59,445 bases of DNA from Candidatus Omnitrophota bacterium (lineage in GTDB: Bacteria; Omnitrophota; Gorgyraeia; Duberdicusellales; 4484-171), in assembly GCA_003154195.1 (NCBI GenBank), contig PMCS01000030.1, positions 1 through 59,445 of the forward strand, given 5' to 3'. Below, piece by piece: positions 44,680 to 53,558 of the stretch (positions within the stretch are counted from its first letter, which is position 1; every line of letters begins with the position of its first letter). The notes below the pieces were generated by a model. That model had not been told where the DNA came from and ran no database searches. It saw nothing but the letters and a program-made list of their open reading frames with translations. A program made the translations under genes and the position numbers.

Positions 44680-46069
44680 TATAGCCGGCCATTACGATGC
44701 CCTGGCGCATCAGCGCGATAGCTATCTGGCAAAACACAAATACTACCATTCTTTGTTGCATAAATACTACGGTTATTTTGTTCCCCGGCATAAAAAAATT
44801 TTAGAAGTTGGCTGCGGCACGGGCAGCCTTCTCAATAGCCTTGAGCCTTCCCTCGGCGTGGGTATCGATATCAGTAAAGAAATGATTAAAATCGCCCGGG
44901 AGAAATACCCGCATTTACATTTTGAGGCCGGCGATATCACAAAAGTAACAAGACAAGAAAAATTTGACTATATTATTCTTTCCGGTTTGCTGGGAGAGAT
45001 GGACGACATCCAGAAGTTTTTGGAAGATTTGAGAAAGTTTTGCGCTAAGGATACGCGTATAATAATCGAATACTATAGTTATTTTTGGCAATATATCCTT
45101 AAGATCGGCGAAAAGTTACATATAAAGATCCCGCAAAAAAATCAGAATTGGATTACGATGCACGATATCCATAATTTTCTTACGTTGGCAGGATACGAGC
45201 CGATAAAAAAAGAAAGAAAAATATTATTTCCCTGCCATATCTGGGGATTGAGTTACTTTTTAAATAAATTTTTGGCTAATCTTCCGATAATCAACGCTTT
45301 AACTTTAAATCATTTTGTAATCGCGCGTCCTATTTTTCCTGAACAGGAAGATTTTTCTATCACCGTGTTGATACCTTGCCGTAATGAAAAAGGCAATGTT
45401 GAACCGGCAGTAACGCGCACGCCTTTTTTCGGCAAAAACCAGGAATTCATCTTTGTGGAAGGATGGTCGAAAGACGGCACCTACGAGGAGATCGAAAGGG
45501 TTATAAAAAAATATCCCGGCAAAAATATTAAACTCTATAAACAGGCCGGCGAGGGTAAAGGGGATGCGGTGCGTTTGGGTTTCAGCAAAGCCGCCGGCGA
45601 CATCCTGATGATTTTGGACGCGGACTTGACTGTTCCTCCCGAGGAACTGCCGAAATTTTACAATGCCATAAAAGATAATAAAGGCGAGTTTGTCAACGGT
45701 TGCCGCCTGGTTTATCCTTTGGAGAAAGATGCCATGCGTTTTCTCAATATGGCCGCTAATAAGTTTTTTGGGATATTTTTTTCATGGCTGCTGGGGCAGC
45801 GTTTTAAAGATACTCTTTGCGGGACTAAAGTTTTATCCCGGCGTCGTTATGAAGAAATAGCAGAAAATCGCTCATATTTTGGAGATTTTGACCCCTTCGG
45901 TGATTTCGATTTAATCTTTGGGGCGGTTAAATTGAATTTAAAAATCGTCGATTTACCCATTCACTACAAAAGCCGGGATTACGGAGCTACGCAAATAAGA
46001 AGGTTCCAGCATGGGATGCTGCTCTTGCGTATGTGCGTTTTCGCGATGAGGAAAATAAAATTTTTATGA
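44672..46069 (+). CDS. Methyltransferase / GT2 glycosyltransferase fusion
   Basis: A two-domain protein of about 465 residues. Residues about 1-215 form a class I methyltransferase (ILEVGCGTGSLLN, VGIDISKEMIKIAR). Residues about 220-465 form a GT2 domain (VLIPCRNEKGNVEPAV, VEGWSKDGT, ILDADLTVPPEEL) of the dolichyl-phosphate-mannose-synthase type. It could make a polyprenyl-phosphate sugar for the adjacent GT-C enzymes and methylate it or its acceptor. ATG 44672 sits after GAGGA; ATG 44630 would add 14 residues inside the preceding gene. Confidence 0.83.
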   Translation: MNDIAGHYDALAHQRDSYLAKHKYYHSLLHKYYGYFVPRHKKILEVGCGTGSLLNSLEPSLGVGIDISKEMIKIAREKYPHLHFEAGDITKVTRQEKFDYIILSGLLGEMDDIQKFLEDLRKFCAKDTRIIIEYYSYFWQYILKIGEKLHIKIPQKNQNWITMHDIHNFLTLAGYEPIKKERKILFPCHIWGLSYFLNKFLANLPIINALTLNHFVIARPIFPEQEDFSITVLIPCRNEKGNVEPAVTRTPFFGKNQEFIFVEGWSKDGTYEEIERVIKKYPGKNIKLYKQAGEGKGDAVRLGFSKAAGDILMILDADLTVPPEELPKFYNAIKDNKGEFVNGCRLVYPLEKDAMRFLNMAANKFFGIFFSWLLGQRFKDTLCGTKVLSRRRYEEIAENRSYFGDFDPFGDFDLIFGAVKLNLKIVDLPIHYKSRDYGATQIRRFQHGMLLLRMCVFAMRKIKFL

Positions 46070-47235
46070 AGACCAGCCGACTTTTACTGATAACATTTTT
46101 TTTATTTTTTCTTCTTTGCTCATTAGGATTTTCGGTTGCCCGGCATCGAGCCGTGTGGAATGACGAGGGCTATACGCAATTGTTTAATGTTGAGAAGCTA
46201 TCATATCAAAGTATAATTTTGGGCAAAGTGGCGGAAGGAAATAATTCCCCTTTATTTTATATTATACAAAAAGCCATCTCGGCGATGATGCATTATTCCA
46301 TCCCTATTACCTATAGCCAATGGGGGGCCGGTAAAAAGGAAATTACCGAAAATGCTTTGAAGTCTCAGATTATATTGCGGATTAATCCGGTATTGTTTAT
46401 GTCTCTTGCGATTACTGCTATTTTTTACTATTTTTCTAAACGGTATTCGATTTGGTCGGGTTTTTATTCTGTTTTAGTCGCTTTATCGTCGTTTATGGTC
46501 TGGGCTTATTGGGCCGAAGCCCGGCCTTATGCTTTATTGGCATTTTTAACAACTATACAGTTATTGGTTTTCCTTGATTTAGCTAATGGGGTAGATCGAC
46601 ATCGTAAAAATTGGCACATTCTAACGATTATTCATTTCCTTTTGGCATTAACTTCGGCAATGGCCATAATTCAGATAACCGTCATCAGTTTTATTTTATG
46701 GCTCAAGTTAGAGAGAAATTGGCGTAAGTACATTACCCTGTTTCTCCTCCCTTCTTTAATCTGCCTCGGCTATTATCTGCGCTCTCCTAAATACTCATTT
46801 TGTTTTATCGATGGGCCGATGAGTCTAATCAATGCCAGTATTTCCAAAGACCGGTTTCTAATCATTCTTTTTTTTATTTTTTATTTTATCGTTTCCCGTC
46901 TTGGCGCAGGAAAACCTTTAATTACTCGCACAATCAATTTATTGAATAAGGATCAAGCTAAGAGCGTGGGAAATTATTTATTGGCCACGATGCTGATGCT
47001 ATCGGGGTATTTTTTGTTTCTTTTTACGCTTAAACTAAAAGCAAAAGGACCGGGCTTTCCTGTATCCAATCGATATTTTATCTCTTTAACTCCTTTAGGG
47101 ATCATCGCGGCAACTCTTTTTTCTATCTATTTGGTAAAAGCTCCAAAAAGCAAATTGGGCAAGATTACGGTAGTGATAGGGTTAGTAGTATTGCTGGTAA
47201 TGCGCGGCGTAAGAACCGCCGCGTTTCGTTTTTAA
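46066..47235 (+). CDS. GT-C membrane glycosyltransferase
   Basis: A 389-residue polytopic protein. After the first helix, RAVWNDEGYTQLF gives the acidic GT-C motif, and WAYWAEARPYALLAFL the second conserved loop; about nine hydrophobic segments follow. It resembles the protein at 40986 in length and motifs. It probably transfers a sugar from a polyprenyl phosphate made by the methyltransferase-GT2 fusion, whose stop codon it overlaps (ATGA). A perfect 12-pair hairpin begins one base after its TAA. Confidence 0.78.
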   Translation: MKTSRLLLITFFLFFLLCSLGFSVARHRAVWNDEGYTQLFNVEKLSYQSIILGKVAEGNNSPLFYIIQKAISAMMHYSIPITYSQWGAGKKEITENALKSQIILRINPVLFMSLAITAIFYYFSKRYSIWSGFYSVLVALSSFMVWAYWAEARPYALLAFLTTIQLLVFLDLANGVDRHRKNWHILTIIHFLLALTSAMAIIQITVISFILWLKLERNWRKYITLFLLPSLICLGYYLRSPKYSFCFIDGPMSLINASISKDRFLIILFFIFYFIVSRLGAGKPLITRTINLLNKDQAKSVGNYLLATMLMLSGYFLFLFTLKLKAKGPGFPVSNRYFISLTPLGIIAATLFSIYLVKAPKSKLGKITVVIGLVVLLVMRGVRTAAFRF

Positions 47236-47263
47236 TTTTTCTGGCTGGATACAGCCAGAAAAA
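47236..47263. repeat. Hairpin abutting the stop of the GT-C gene
   Basis: Arms TTTTTCTGGCTG (47236-47247) and CAGCCAGAAAAA (47252-47263) are perfectly complementary around a GATA loop. The element begins one base after the TAA. A 24-of-28 identical copy with a compensating pair change follows the stop at 53523. Confidence 0.75.
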
Positions 47264-47315
47264 GTTGTAAGAGTTATCTTCGAACCAAAAGGTATTCGCA
47301 TTTTTCGGTCAAAAA

Positions 47316-47358
47316 GGAAAAAATTACGCCGGAAATAAAAACAAGCGAAATTTTTTCC
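47316..47358. repeat. A/T-tract inverted repeat
   Basis: GGAAAAAATT (47316-47325) pairs with AATTTTTTCC (47349-47358) around a 23-base spacer. It lies between two stronger hairpins in the convergent intergenic region and may help end transcription of the + strand gene. Confidence 0.35.
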
Positions 47359-47361
47359 CAA

Positions 47362-47396
47362 AACCGGCAAAATGCGTTTCGCGCATTCTGCCGGTT
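47362..47396. repeat. Hairpin abutting the stop of the minus-strand gene
   Basis: Arms AACCGGCAAAATGCG (47362-47376) and CGCATTCTGCCGGTT (47382-47396) pair with one mismatch around TTTCG. On the minus strand the arm starts at the stop codon. A near copy, with similar flanks, lies at 50655-50705. Confidence 0.7.
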
Positions 47397-48864
47397 AATG
47401 TGTTTGCCGCCGGCTTAAGTATTTTTCGATTATTTGATTGATTGAAAAGGCAATCGCAATCAGGTATAAAGGAGCAATGGGCAGGGCCCAACGGCCTACT
47501 GTGTTGAAGGGAGAATACAGCAGGACATGAGCTAAAACGATACGGAAAATAAAGAAAGGGATATAAAATTCTTCCTTTTCGCTGCCAACAGGATTAAAGA
47601 TCGGCGACCGTTTTTTAATCGTTAAAATCATCAAGTATAAAAATGCCCAAAAAGACAGGCAGGAAATTATCAGCCGCAGGCTGTTTTTTAAAAGCGCAAG
47701 ATCAAAAATTTTTGCCAACCAGTCCGGATAAGAAACAAAACCCATTTTCGTCGACTCCCAGAAAAACATCTTTAACGCGTCAACGCAGTTGAGCAAGAAA
47801 AATTGAACCGGATGCTGTAAGGTTTTTTCAATAATTGAAGACATTAACACCGCGTCAGCTTTATCTTTGGGAAGTTTATCCATCTCCGTCAGCTCTCTGA
47901 ATTTTCCTACACCATAGGTATCGGAAGTCGAGGGATGCCAGAAGCGGCACTTTTCTTCTCCGAAAATTGAGTTGCAAAAACCTTCCCCCGGAATATAGGC
48001 GACGGCGGTTTCCAGCCTTTCTAAAGTAAGTTTTTCGCTTCGCCGGACAGCGCTTCCGTAAAGCGCCCAAGTCCCCCGGTCGGTTAAATCATAAACGCCG
48101 TTATATTTTTGGTTTGTCGATTTGTAGAGAATAACCGCGGAGTTAAAAACAACGGAAGCGGTTAAAAGAAATAAAAAGGCATTGAGCAATATCTTTGTTC
48201 TTTTGCGCATGAAAGATGAGATGGCGAGGGCAACGTAGGGGGAGAGAAAGAGAAAGAAAACATAAGCATAGACGGATTTTACCGAGGTTATAAGTAAAAA
48301 TAAAATGCCGATAATAGCGCCGAGAAGCAATGAGTCTTTTGGCCGGCCCTGTTGTATTTTTTGCCATGATTTTGCGGCGGCCAAGATGATTCCCAGGATA
48401 AAGGGGTATGCGGCGATTTCGGAGTAGAGGCTGAAGGCGGTGTTGACGATTGCCGGAGAAAAACCGATATAAATGATTGTCAGGATTACGATGATTTTGC
48501 GGATTCGCAATTTTTTTAATATCCGATAAGCCAGCCATTGGGTCAGCAGCAGAATGGCGACTTGAATAAATCTCAGGATGATCTGGTAAAAAATTCCCAG
48601 GGAACCGGCAAGATTCATTGCAAAGGATATTATGAATGGGTATAGCGGTTCACGATTGGGCCCGGTTTTAAAATATTGAATCCAGCCATTTTTATAAAGC
48701 ATTGTTCCCAGTTTTTCGTATGTTATGGCGTCACAGCTTATGTCCATGCGGGTTGCGAAAATAAGATATATCCAATAAATCAGACAGGCAATGAAGGAAA
48801 AGAGAAGCGGTTTGTCGAGACGGCAAAATTTTTTTTTGATGATGGCGATAAAAGGGGTATTCAT
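47395..48864 (-). CDS. Polytopic membrane protein, GT-C-like (paralogue of the partial gene at 59224)
   Basis: The only minus-strand gene. The 489-residue protein has about eleven hydrophobic segments. Near the start, SCDAITYEKLGTMLYKNG and TGPNREPLYPFIISF occupy the first periplasmic loop, where GT-C enzymes carry acidic catalytic residues. The same block is found, with changes, in the truncated gene at the right edge. It probably transfers a sugar or handles a lipid-linked glycan. It converges on the gene at 46066 and diverges from that at 48970, so it has its own transcript. No ribosome site is clear. Confidence 0.7.
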   Translation of the reverse strand: MNTPFIAIIKKKFCRLDKPLLFSFIACLIYWIYLIFATRMDISCDAITYEKLGTMLYKNGWIQYFKTGPNREPLYPFIISFAMNLAGSLGIFYQIILRFIQVAILLLTQWLAYRILKKLRIRKIIVILTIIYIGFSPAIVNTAFSLYSEIAAYPFILGIILAAAKSWQKIQQGRPKDSLLLGAIIGILFLLITSVKSVYAYVFFLFLSPYVALAISSFMRKRTKILLNAFLFLLTASVVFNSAVILYKSTNQKYNGVYDLTDRGTWALYGSAVRRSEKLTLERLETAVAYIPGEGFCNSIFGEEKCRFWHPSTSDTYGVGKFRELTEMDKLPKDKADAVLMSSIIEKTLQHPVQFFLLNCVDALKMFFWESTKMGFVSYPDWLAKIFDLALLKNSLRLIISCLSFWAFLYLMILTIKKRSPIFNPVGSEKEEFYIPFFIFRIVLAHVLLYSPFNTVGRWALPIAPLYLIAIAFSINQIIEKYLSRRQTH

Positions 48865-48872
48865 TTTTTAAT

Positions 48873-48901
48873 TAGACAAAACAAGGGTAAATATATATAA
48901 T
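48873..48901 (+). promoter_or_regulatory. Candidate sigma70-type promoter for the 48970 operon
   Basis: TAGACA (48873-48878), 17 bases, then a perfect TATAAT (48896-48901). A transcript would begin about 60 bases before ATG 48970. The region lies between divergent genes, where a promoter is required. Confidence 0.5.
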
Positions 48902-48925
48902 ATTATAATATTTTATCTTTGGCAA
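48897..48925 (-). promoter_or_regulatory. Candidate promoter for the minus-strand gene
   Basis: On the minus strand, TTGCCA (48925-48920) and TATTAT (48902-48897) are 17 bases apart. The match is five and five of six. It overlaps the opposite promoter, so the two could compete. Confidence 0.35.
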
Positions 48926-48969
48926 TAAGAGAAGTAAAGAGGTATTTTCTTAAAAGGAGGAAATAATAG

Positions 48970-49674
48970 ATGACAACGACTCTTTTAATCCCCACTCTTA
49001 ACGAAATAATCGGCATGAAGGAAATCATGGTAAAGGTCAAGAAGGAATGGGTTGACCAGATAATCGTTCTTGACGGAGGATCGACGGACGGGACCGTAGA
49101 GTACGCTAAAGAACGCGGTTATTCCGTGTATGTTCAGAAACAGATTGGCCTGCGCAACGCTTATAATGAAGTCTGGCCGATGATAAAAGGCGATGTCGTA
49201 ATAACTTTCAGCCCCGATGGTAATTCTATTCCCGAAGCCATTCCGCTTCTCGTAGAAAAGATGAAGGAAGGTTATGATATGGTTATTGCTTCGCGGTATC
49301 TGGGAGAGGCGCGCAGCGAGGATGATGATGTCTTAACCGGGTTTGGTAATTGGATGTTTACCAATATGTTAAATATTTTGTACGGAGCGCATTATACCGA
49401 CGCCATCGGCATCTACCGGGCTTATAAGACCAGGCTCGCTTATGATTTAGGTTTGGATAAAGATGAGGGGTTTATTTTTGCGGAGAAACTGTTTAATACC
49501 CACATCAGTTGGGAACCGCTGTTGTCGGTACGGGCGGCAAAGAGAAAGCTAAAGATTGCTGAAATTCCGGCAAGCGAGCCGGCTCGCATCGGCGGGGTAA
49601 GGAAACTACAAGCTTTTAAATGGGGAGCGGTAATTCTGCTTCAGTTTATCCGGGAAAAGTTCGCGTGGAAATAG
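48970..49674 (+). CDS. GT2 family glycosyltransferase
   Basis: A 234-residue soluble GT-A protein of the dolichyl-phosphate-mannose-synthase type. LLIPTLNEIIGM and VLDGGSTDGT bind the nucleotide; the metal-binding motif reads FSPDGNS rather than DAD, as in a subgroup of these enzymes. No C-terminal helices are present. A strong AAAAGGAGG ribosome site precedes the ATG, and it is the first gene after the divergent promoter region, probably heading an operon with the SDR and transketolase genes. Confidence 0.83.
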   Translation: MTTTLLIPTLNEIIGMKEIMVKVKKEWVDQIIVLDGGSTDGTVEYAKERGYSVYVQKQIGLRNAYNEVWPMIKGDVVITFSPDGNSIPEAIPLLVEKMKEGYDMVIASRYLGEARSEDDDVLTGFGNWMFTNMLNILYGAHYTDAIGIYRAYKTRLAYDLGLDKDEGFIFAEKLFNTHISWEPLLSVRAAKRKLKIAEIPASEPARIGGVRKLQAFKWGAVILLQFIREKFAWK

Positions 49675-49693
49675 AGAATACGAGGTAGAAAAC

Positions 49694-50626
49694 ATGCAGA
49701 TTCTGGTTACCGGAGGGGCAGGATATATCGGGTCGGTTTTAGTTCCCGAGCTATTGAAGTGCGGCCATAAAGTGACTGTTTTGGATAATTTTATGTACCG
49801 GCAGAACTCTTTGCTTGAATGCGCGGCTAATGATAATTTTAATGTGGTAAAGGGGGATGTCCGGGACGAAGGCATCTTAAAAGAACTTTTGCCGAAAGCG
49901 GATTGCATTATTCCCTTGGCGGCTTTAGTCGGCGCGCCCTTGTGCAACCGGGATAAGATAGGCGCCGTAACTATCAACCGGGATGCTGTCGCTTTAATCG
50001 TTAAACTTGCCTCCCGGGAACAGAGAATAATCATACCTACGACTAACAGCGGTTATGGTATCGGCCAAAAGGGGGTCCCTTGCACCGAGGAAAGTCCTTT
50101 GAACCCGATTACTTTATATGGAAAAGTCAAAATGGAAGCGGAAAAAATAGTCCTTGACCGGGGCAACTCCATTAGTTTTCGTTTGGCTACTGTTTTCGGG
50201 ATGTCGCCGCGAATGAGGTTGGATTTATTGGTAAACGATTTTACCTACCGGGCGGTGAAAGATAGGTTTGTAGTTGTTTTTGAAGGCCATTTCAAGAGAA
50301 ACTATATCCATGTGCGCGATGTGGCAAGGGCGTTTATACACGCGATGGATAATTTCGCTAAAATGAAGAATGAAGCTTATAACGTAGGTTTATCCGAAGC
50401 GAATATCTCCAAGCTGGAGCTTTGCGCCAAGATAAAGGAGCAAGTCGCTGATTTTGTATATCTTGAATCTCCTGTAGGTGAGGACCCGGATAAGAGGGAT
50501 TATATTGTTTCCAATGAGAAAATTGAGCGAACCGGATTCAAGCCGGCTTATTCTCTTGAGGGCGGGATAAAGGAGCTTATTAAAGGGTATGCGTTTTTAA
50601 GCAACGGCCAATGTGGCAATGTTTAA
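49694..50626 (+). CDS. NAD-dependent sugar epimerase/dehydratase (extended SDR)
   Basis: A 310-residue extended SDR: TGGAGYIGSVLVPEL, the serine in TTNSGYG, the YGKVK catalytic pair and RNYIHVRDVARAF. It probably acts on a nucleotide-linked sugar. It is grouped with split transketolase, a heptose kinase and a nucleotidyltransferase, a set often seen together in O-antigen loci, which suggests a heptose-derived sugar. Its stop codon is followed at once by a terminator-like hairpin. Confidence 0.85.
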   Translation: MQILVTGGAGYIGSVLVPELLKCGHKVTVLDNFMYRQNSLLECAANDNFNVVKGDVRDEGILKELLPKADCIIPLAALVGAPLCNRDKIGAVTINRDAVALIVKLASREQRIIIPTTNSGYGIGQKGVPCTEESPLNPITLYGKVKMEAEKIVLDRGNSISFRLATVFGMSPRMRLDLLVNDFTYRAVKDRFVVVFEGHFKRNYIHVRDVARAFIHAMDNFAKMKNEAYNVGLSEANISKLELCAKIKEQVADFVYLESPVGEDPDKRDYIVSNEKIERTGFKPAYSLEGGIKELIKGYAFLSNGQCGNV

Positions 50627-50629
50627 CCC

Positions 50630-50661
50630 AAAAAATGCCTGTCTGGCGGGAGGCATTTTTT
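50630..50661. terminator. A-tract/T-tract hairpin (bidirectional terminator-like)
   Basis: AAAAAATGCCT (50630-50640) and AGGCATTTTTT (50651-50661) are perfectly complementary around a ten-base loop. It begins three bases after the stop codon. Its left flank and arm match the hairpin at 28118. Confidence 0.7.
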
Positions 50662-50666
50662 CCCGG

Positions 50667-50701
50667 AACCGGAAAAATGCGTGTAACGTATTTTTCCGGT
50701 T
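50667..50701. repeat. Second hairpin before the transketolase gene
   Basis: AACCGGAAAAATGCGT (50667-50682) and ACGTATTTTTCCGGTT (50686-50701) pair with one mismatch around GTA. It is a near copy of the element at 47362, including the flanking TTTTTTCCC on the left and TTAATG on the right. Confidence 0.7.
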
Positions 50702-50724
50702 AATGATTCGAGAAGGATATATTG

Positions 50725-51549
50725 ATGTTGAAGCAAAAGCGTAATAAATTACATAAGTTTTTAAAAAATAAGGCGGACTGGCTGAGAAAAGAGACGCTTA
50801 AGATACATAAGGTGTCTGCTGAAACAAGGCTGGCGTCTTCTTTGTCGGCAGTAGAAATATTCACCGTTTTGTATTACGGTGATATCCTCAGGTATGACGC
50901 AAAAAATACGGATTGGCCGGGCCGGGACAGATTTATCATAAGTAAAGGCCATGGCGCGGTTTCTTTATATCCGGCGCTCGCGGACCTGGGTTTCTTTGAC
51001 AGCGATGAATTAATGAAAGTCTGCAAAGCGGGATCTTTTCTCGGCAGTATTCCCGATCCGGTTGTCCCGGGGTTTGAGACCATCAACGGTTCCTTAGGGC
51101 ACGGGCTTGGCGTTGCCTGCGGCATGTGCGTCGCGTTGAAGCTTAAGAAAAGAAAAGAGAAAGTATTTGTTTTAATCGGCGATGGAGAAATGAATGAAGG
51201 CTCGGTTTGGGAAGCGATCATGTTTGCCGGCCAGCATAAGCTGGACAATCTTGTTCTTATTATCGATAGGAATAAGATTTGTATGCTTGACTATTGCCGA
51301 AAGATCATTGATTTAGAGCCCCTCAGGGAAAAATTCCTGGTTTTTAAATGGAATGAAAAATCAGTCGACGGGCACAACGTGGCGCAATTGCATGCCGCGC
51401 TTAGCAGTATAAAAAATTACCGCGGCAAGAAGCCTGTGGCCTTGATTGCCGATACCATAAAAGGTAAGGGCGTGAGTATTTTAGAAAACGATTCGTTAAG
51501 CCACGTCAAGAGCCTGAAGGCGGAAGAAGTGGATGCGTTAATTAATTAA
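50725..51549 (+). CDS. Transketolase, N-terminal subunit
   Basis: About 274 residues, the thiamine-diphosphate-binding half of a split transketolase. ISKGHGAVSLYPALADLG, GSLGHGLGVACGM and GDGEMNEGSVWEA...DRNKI (the GDG...N cofactor motif) are intact. Split pairs of this type in glycan loci either supply sedoheptulose 7-phosphate or transfer two-carbon units to make branched sugars. ATG 50725 follows AGAAGGAT; TTG 50722 is the alternative. It lies 13 bp before its partner. Confidence 0.9.
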   Translation: MLKQKRNKLHKFLKNKADWLRKETLKIHKVSAETRLASSLSAVEIFTVLYYGDILRYDAKNTDWPGRDRFIISKGHGAVSLYPALADLGFFDSDELMKVCKAGSFLGSIPDPVVPGFETINGSLGHGLGVACGMCVALKLKKRKEKVFVLIGDGEMNEGSVWEAIMFAGQHKLDNLVLIIDRNKICMLDYCRKIIDLEPLREKFLVFKWNEKSVDGHNVAQLHAALSSIKNYRGKKPVALIADTIKGKGVSILENDSLSHVKSLKAEEVDALIN

Positions 51550-51562
51550 CTTCTCGATTGCC

Positions 51563-52519
51563 ATGACGACAGAAACTAAAACAATGAGGGATGTTTTTAT
51601 CGAAGAAATAAATAGCCGCATGCGTAAAAATGCGGGGATTTTCTTCTTGTGCGCGGATTTTGGCTCTCCCAAGTTGGACCAGCTTAGAAAAGAATTTGGA
51701 AGCCGGTTTATAAATGTCGGGATCGCGGAACAGAATCTTATAAATATCGCGACCGGCCTGGCCATTGAGGGCTTTACGGTTTACGCCTATGCCATCGCTC
51801 CTTTTCTCACGATGAGGGCGTATGAACAGATACGAATAAATTTAGCCATGTACGCTCAGCTAAAAGAAATAAATGTGAATTTAGTCGGGGTCGGCGCCGG
51901 TTTAAGCTATGATGTTTCAGGCCCGACCCATCATTGCTTCGAGGATCTGAGCATCATGAGGACATTGCCTAATCTTGTTGTATTTTCCCCCAGCGATTGG
52001 GTTTTAACCCGCCGTTTCGTGGACTATTCGATTAAGATTAAAAAACCGAAATATATACGGCTTGACGGCAAGCCTTTGCCGGCAATTTACCGTAATCCGG
52101 AAAATCTGCGGATCGAGAATGGTTTCAGCCGGTTACGGAAAGGGAAAAAGATATGCCTTGTCTCAACCGGGTATATGACGCATAAGGCGATAAAAATAGC
52201 CGAAAAACTGGCCGGGGATGGTATTGATGCCGGGATCATCGATGTATTCTTATTGACATCCTTTGATGAAAGAAGCCTTCTGAATGCTATGAAAGGATAT
52301 AGCCATGTCATAACATTAGAAGAGGGATTTATAAACAAGGGAGGGTTGGATAGTTTTATTTCAAGCATTTTGGGCAAAGGCGATTTTGGAATCAAACTGC
52401 ACCGCGTAGGGTTCAAGGATAAGTATGTTTTTGACCTGGGGAGCAGGGAATATCTACATCGGTTAAATAATATTGACGAAGATAGCGTTGCGAGATTGAT
52501 CAAGAAGATTCCCCAGTAA
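51563..52519 (+). CDS. Transketolase, C-terminal subunit
   Basis: A 318-residue partner carrying the pyrimidine-binding and C-terminal domains: INVGIAEQNLINIATGLA (catalytic Glu), GVGAGLSYDVSGPTHHCFED and SPSDWVLT. With the upstream subunit it forms an active transketolase. Sedoheptulose 7-phosphate made by it would feed the GmhA-like isomerase at 35621 and the HddA-like kinase that starts 20 bp downstream. Confidence 0.9.
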   Translation: MTTETKTMRDVFIEEINSRMRKNAGIFFLCADFGSPKLDQLRKEFGSRFINVGIAEQNLINIATGLAIEGFTVYAYAIAPFLTMRAYEQIRINLAMYAQLKEINVNLVGVGAGLSYDVSGPTHHCFEDLSIMRTLPNLVVFSPSDWVLTRRFVDYSIKIKKPKYIRLDGKPLPAIYRNPENLRIENGFSRLRKGKKICLVSTGYMTHKAIKIAEKLAGDGIDAGIIDVFLLTSFDERSLLNAMKGYSHVITLEEGFINKGGLDSFISSILGKGDFGIKLHRVGFKDKYVFDLGSREYLHRLNNIDEDSVARLIKKIPQ

Positions 52520-52539
52520 ACTCAAAAAAGCGAGTAATT

Positions 52540-53523
52540 ATGATTATCAGTAAAACCCCTTTTCGGATTTCTTTTTTTGGCGGAGGCACCGACTACCCTG
52601 TCTGGTATGAAGAAAACGGCGGAGCGGTGCTTTCTACGACTATCGACAAGTATTGTTATATTACGTTACGCTATCTGCCGCCTTTTTTTGAGCATAAACA
52701 TCGAATCGTTTATTCTTCTATCGAAAATGTAAAAACGATAAATGACATCCAGCATCCGGTAGTAAAAACTTTGTTAAAAATGTTTAAAATAGAGAAGGGC
52801 GTAGAGATCCACCACGATGGAGATTTACCCGCGCGCGCGGGGCTTGGTTCGAGTTCCTCCTTCACCGTGGGCATGTTAAATGCCTTATACGCTTTAAAGG
52901 GAAAGATAATTTCCGAAGCCGAGCTTGCTAAGGAAGCTATTCACGTGGAGCGGGAGCTATTGAAGGAGAATGTCGGTTCACAGGATCAGGTGGCGGTGGC
53001 TTATGGAGGATTTAATAAAATAACTTTTCACAATGATCATAGTTTTCACATCGAGCCAATGACGCTGCAAAGAGAAAGAATATTGGAATTGCAGAGCCAT
53101 TTACTTTTGATTTTTACGGGCTTTTCGCGTTTTGCTTCCGAAATTGCCGCCGAGCAGATCAAGAATACTTCTCGAAAAAGAAAAGAATTGATTATGATGC
53201 GCAGCATGGTCGATCACGCGATAGAGATATTGAATAGCAAAAGAGATATTGTAGAATTCGGCAAGCTTATTCACGAGTCATGGAAATTAAAAAGAGGGCT
53301 TTCTGCGAAGATCTCGAATACCGCCATCGACGGTTTATACCAGAAAGCGTTAAAAAATGGAGCGGTAGGCGGTAAGCTTCTTGGCGCGGGCGGAGGAGGA
53401 TTCATGCTTTTGTTTGTGCCTCCCGATAAGCGTAAAAAAGTACTTAGTGGGCTTAAGGGATTATTGGAGGTGGGGTTTTCTTTTGAAAACGACGGCAGTC
53501 AGGTAATTTATTACCATCCCTAA
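52540..53523 (+). CDS. hddA: GHMP kinase, D-glycero-D-manno-heptose 7-phosphate kinase-like
   Basis: A 327-residue GHMP kinase with TPFRISFFGGGTDYPVW at the start, the phosphate loop LPARAGLGSSSSFTVG and GKLLGAGGGGFMLLF near the end. This closely matches HddA, which phosphorylates heptose 7-phosphate at C1 on the way to GDP-D-glycero-alpha-D-manno-heptose. The nucleotidyltransferase that would complete the route is the next gene. A hairpin begins one base after its TAA. Confidence 0.88.
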   Translation: MIISKTPFRISFFGGGTDYPVWYEENGGAVLSTTIDKYCYITLRYLPPFFEHKHRIVYSSIENVKTINDIQHPVVKTLLKMFKIEKGVEIHHDGDLPARAGLGSSSSFTVGMLNALYALKGKIISEAELAKEAIHVERELLKENVGSQDQVAVAYGGFNKITFHNDHSFHIEPMTLQRERILELQSHLLLIFTGFSRFASEIAAEQIKNTSRKRKELIMMRSMVDHAIEILNSKRDIVEFGKLIHESWKLKRGLSAKISNTAIDGLYQKALKNGAVGGKLLGAGGGGFMLLFVPPDKRKKVLSGLKGLLEVGFSFENDGSQVIYYHP

Positions 53524-53551
53524 TTTTTCCGGCTGAATACAACCGGAAAAA
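53524..53551. repeat. Hairpin abutting the stop of hddA
   Basis: TTTTTCCGG (53524-53532) and CCGGAAAAA (53543-53551) pair perfectly; including the stop codon the stem extends to 12 pairs (53521-53554). It is the sister of the element at 47236. Confidence 0.75.
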
Positions 53552-53558
53552 TTAATAT

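Noticed and set aside
47362-50701. Hairpins as integron attC sites
   Set aside because: No proper core-site pair is seen, arms are simple near-perfect palindromes, and no integrase is present.
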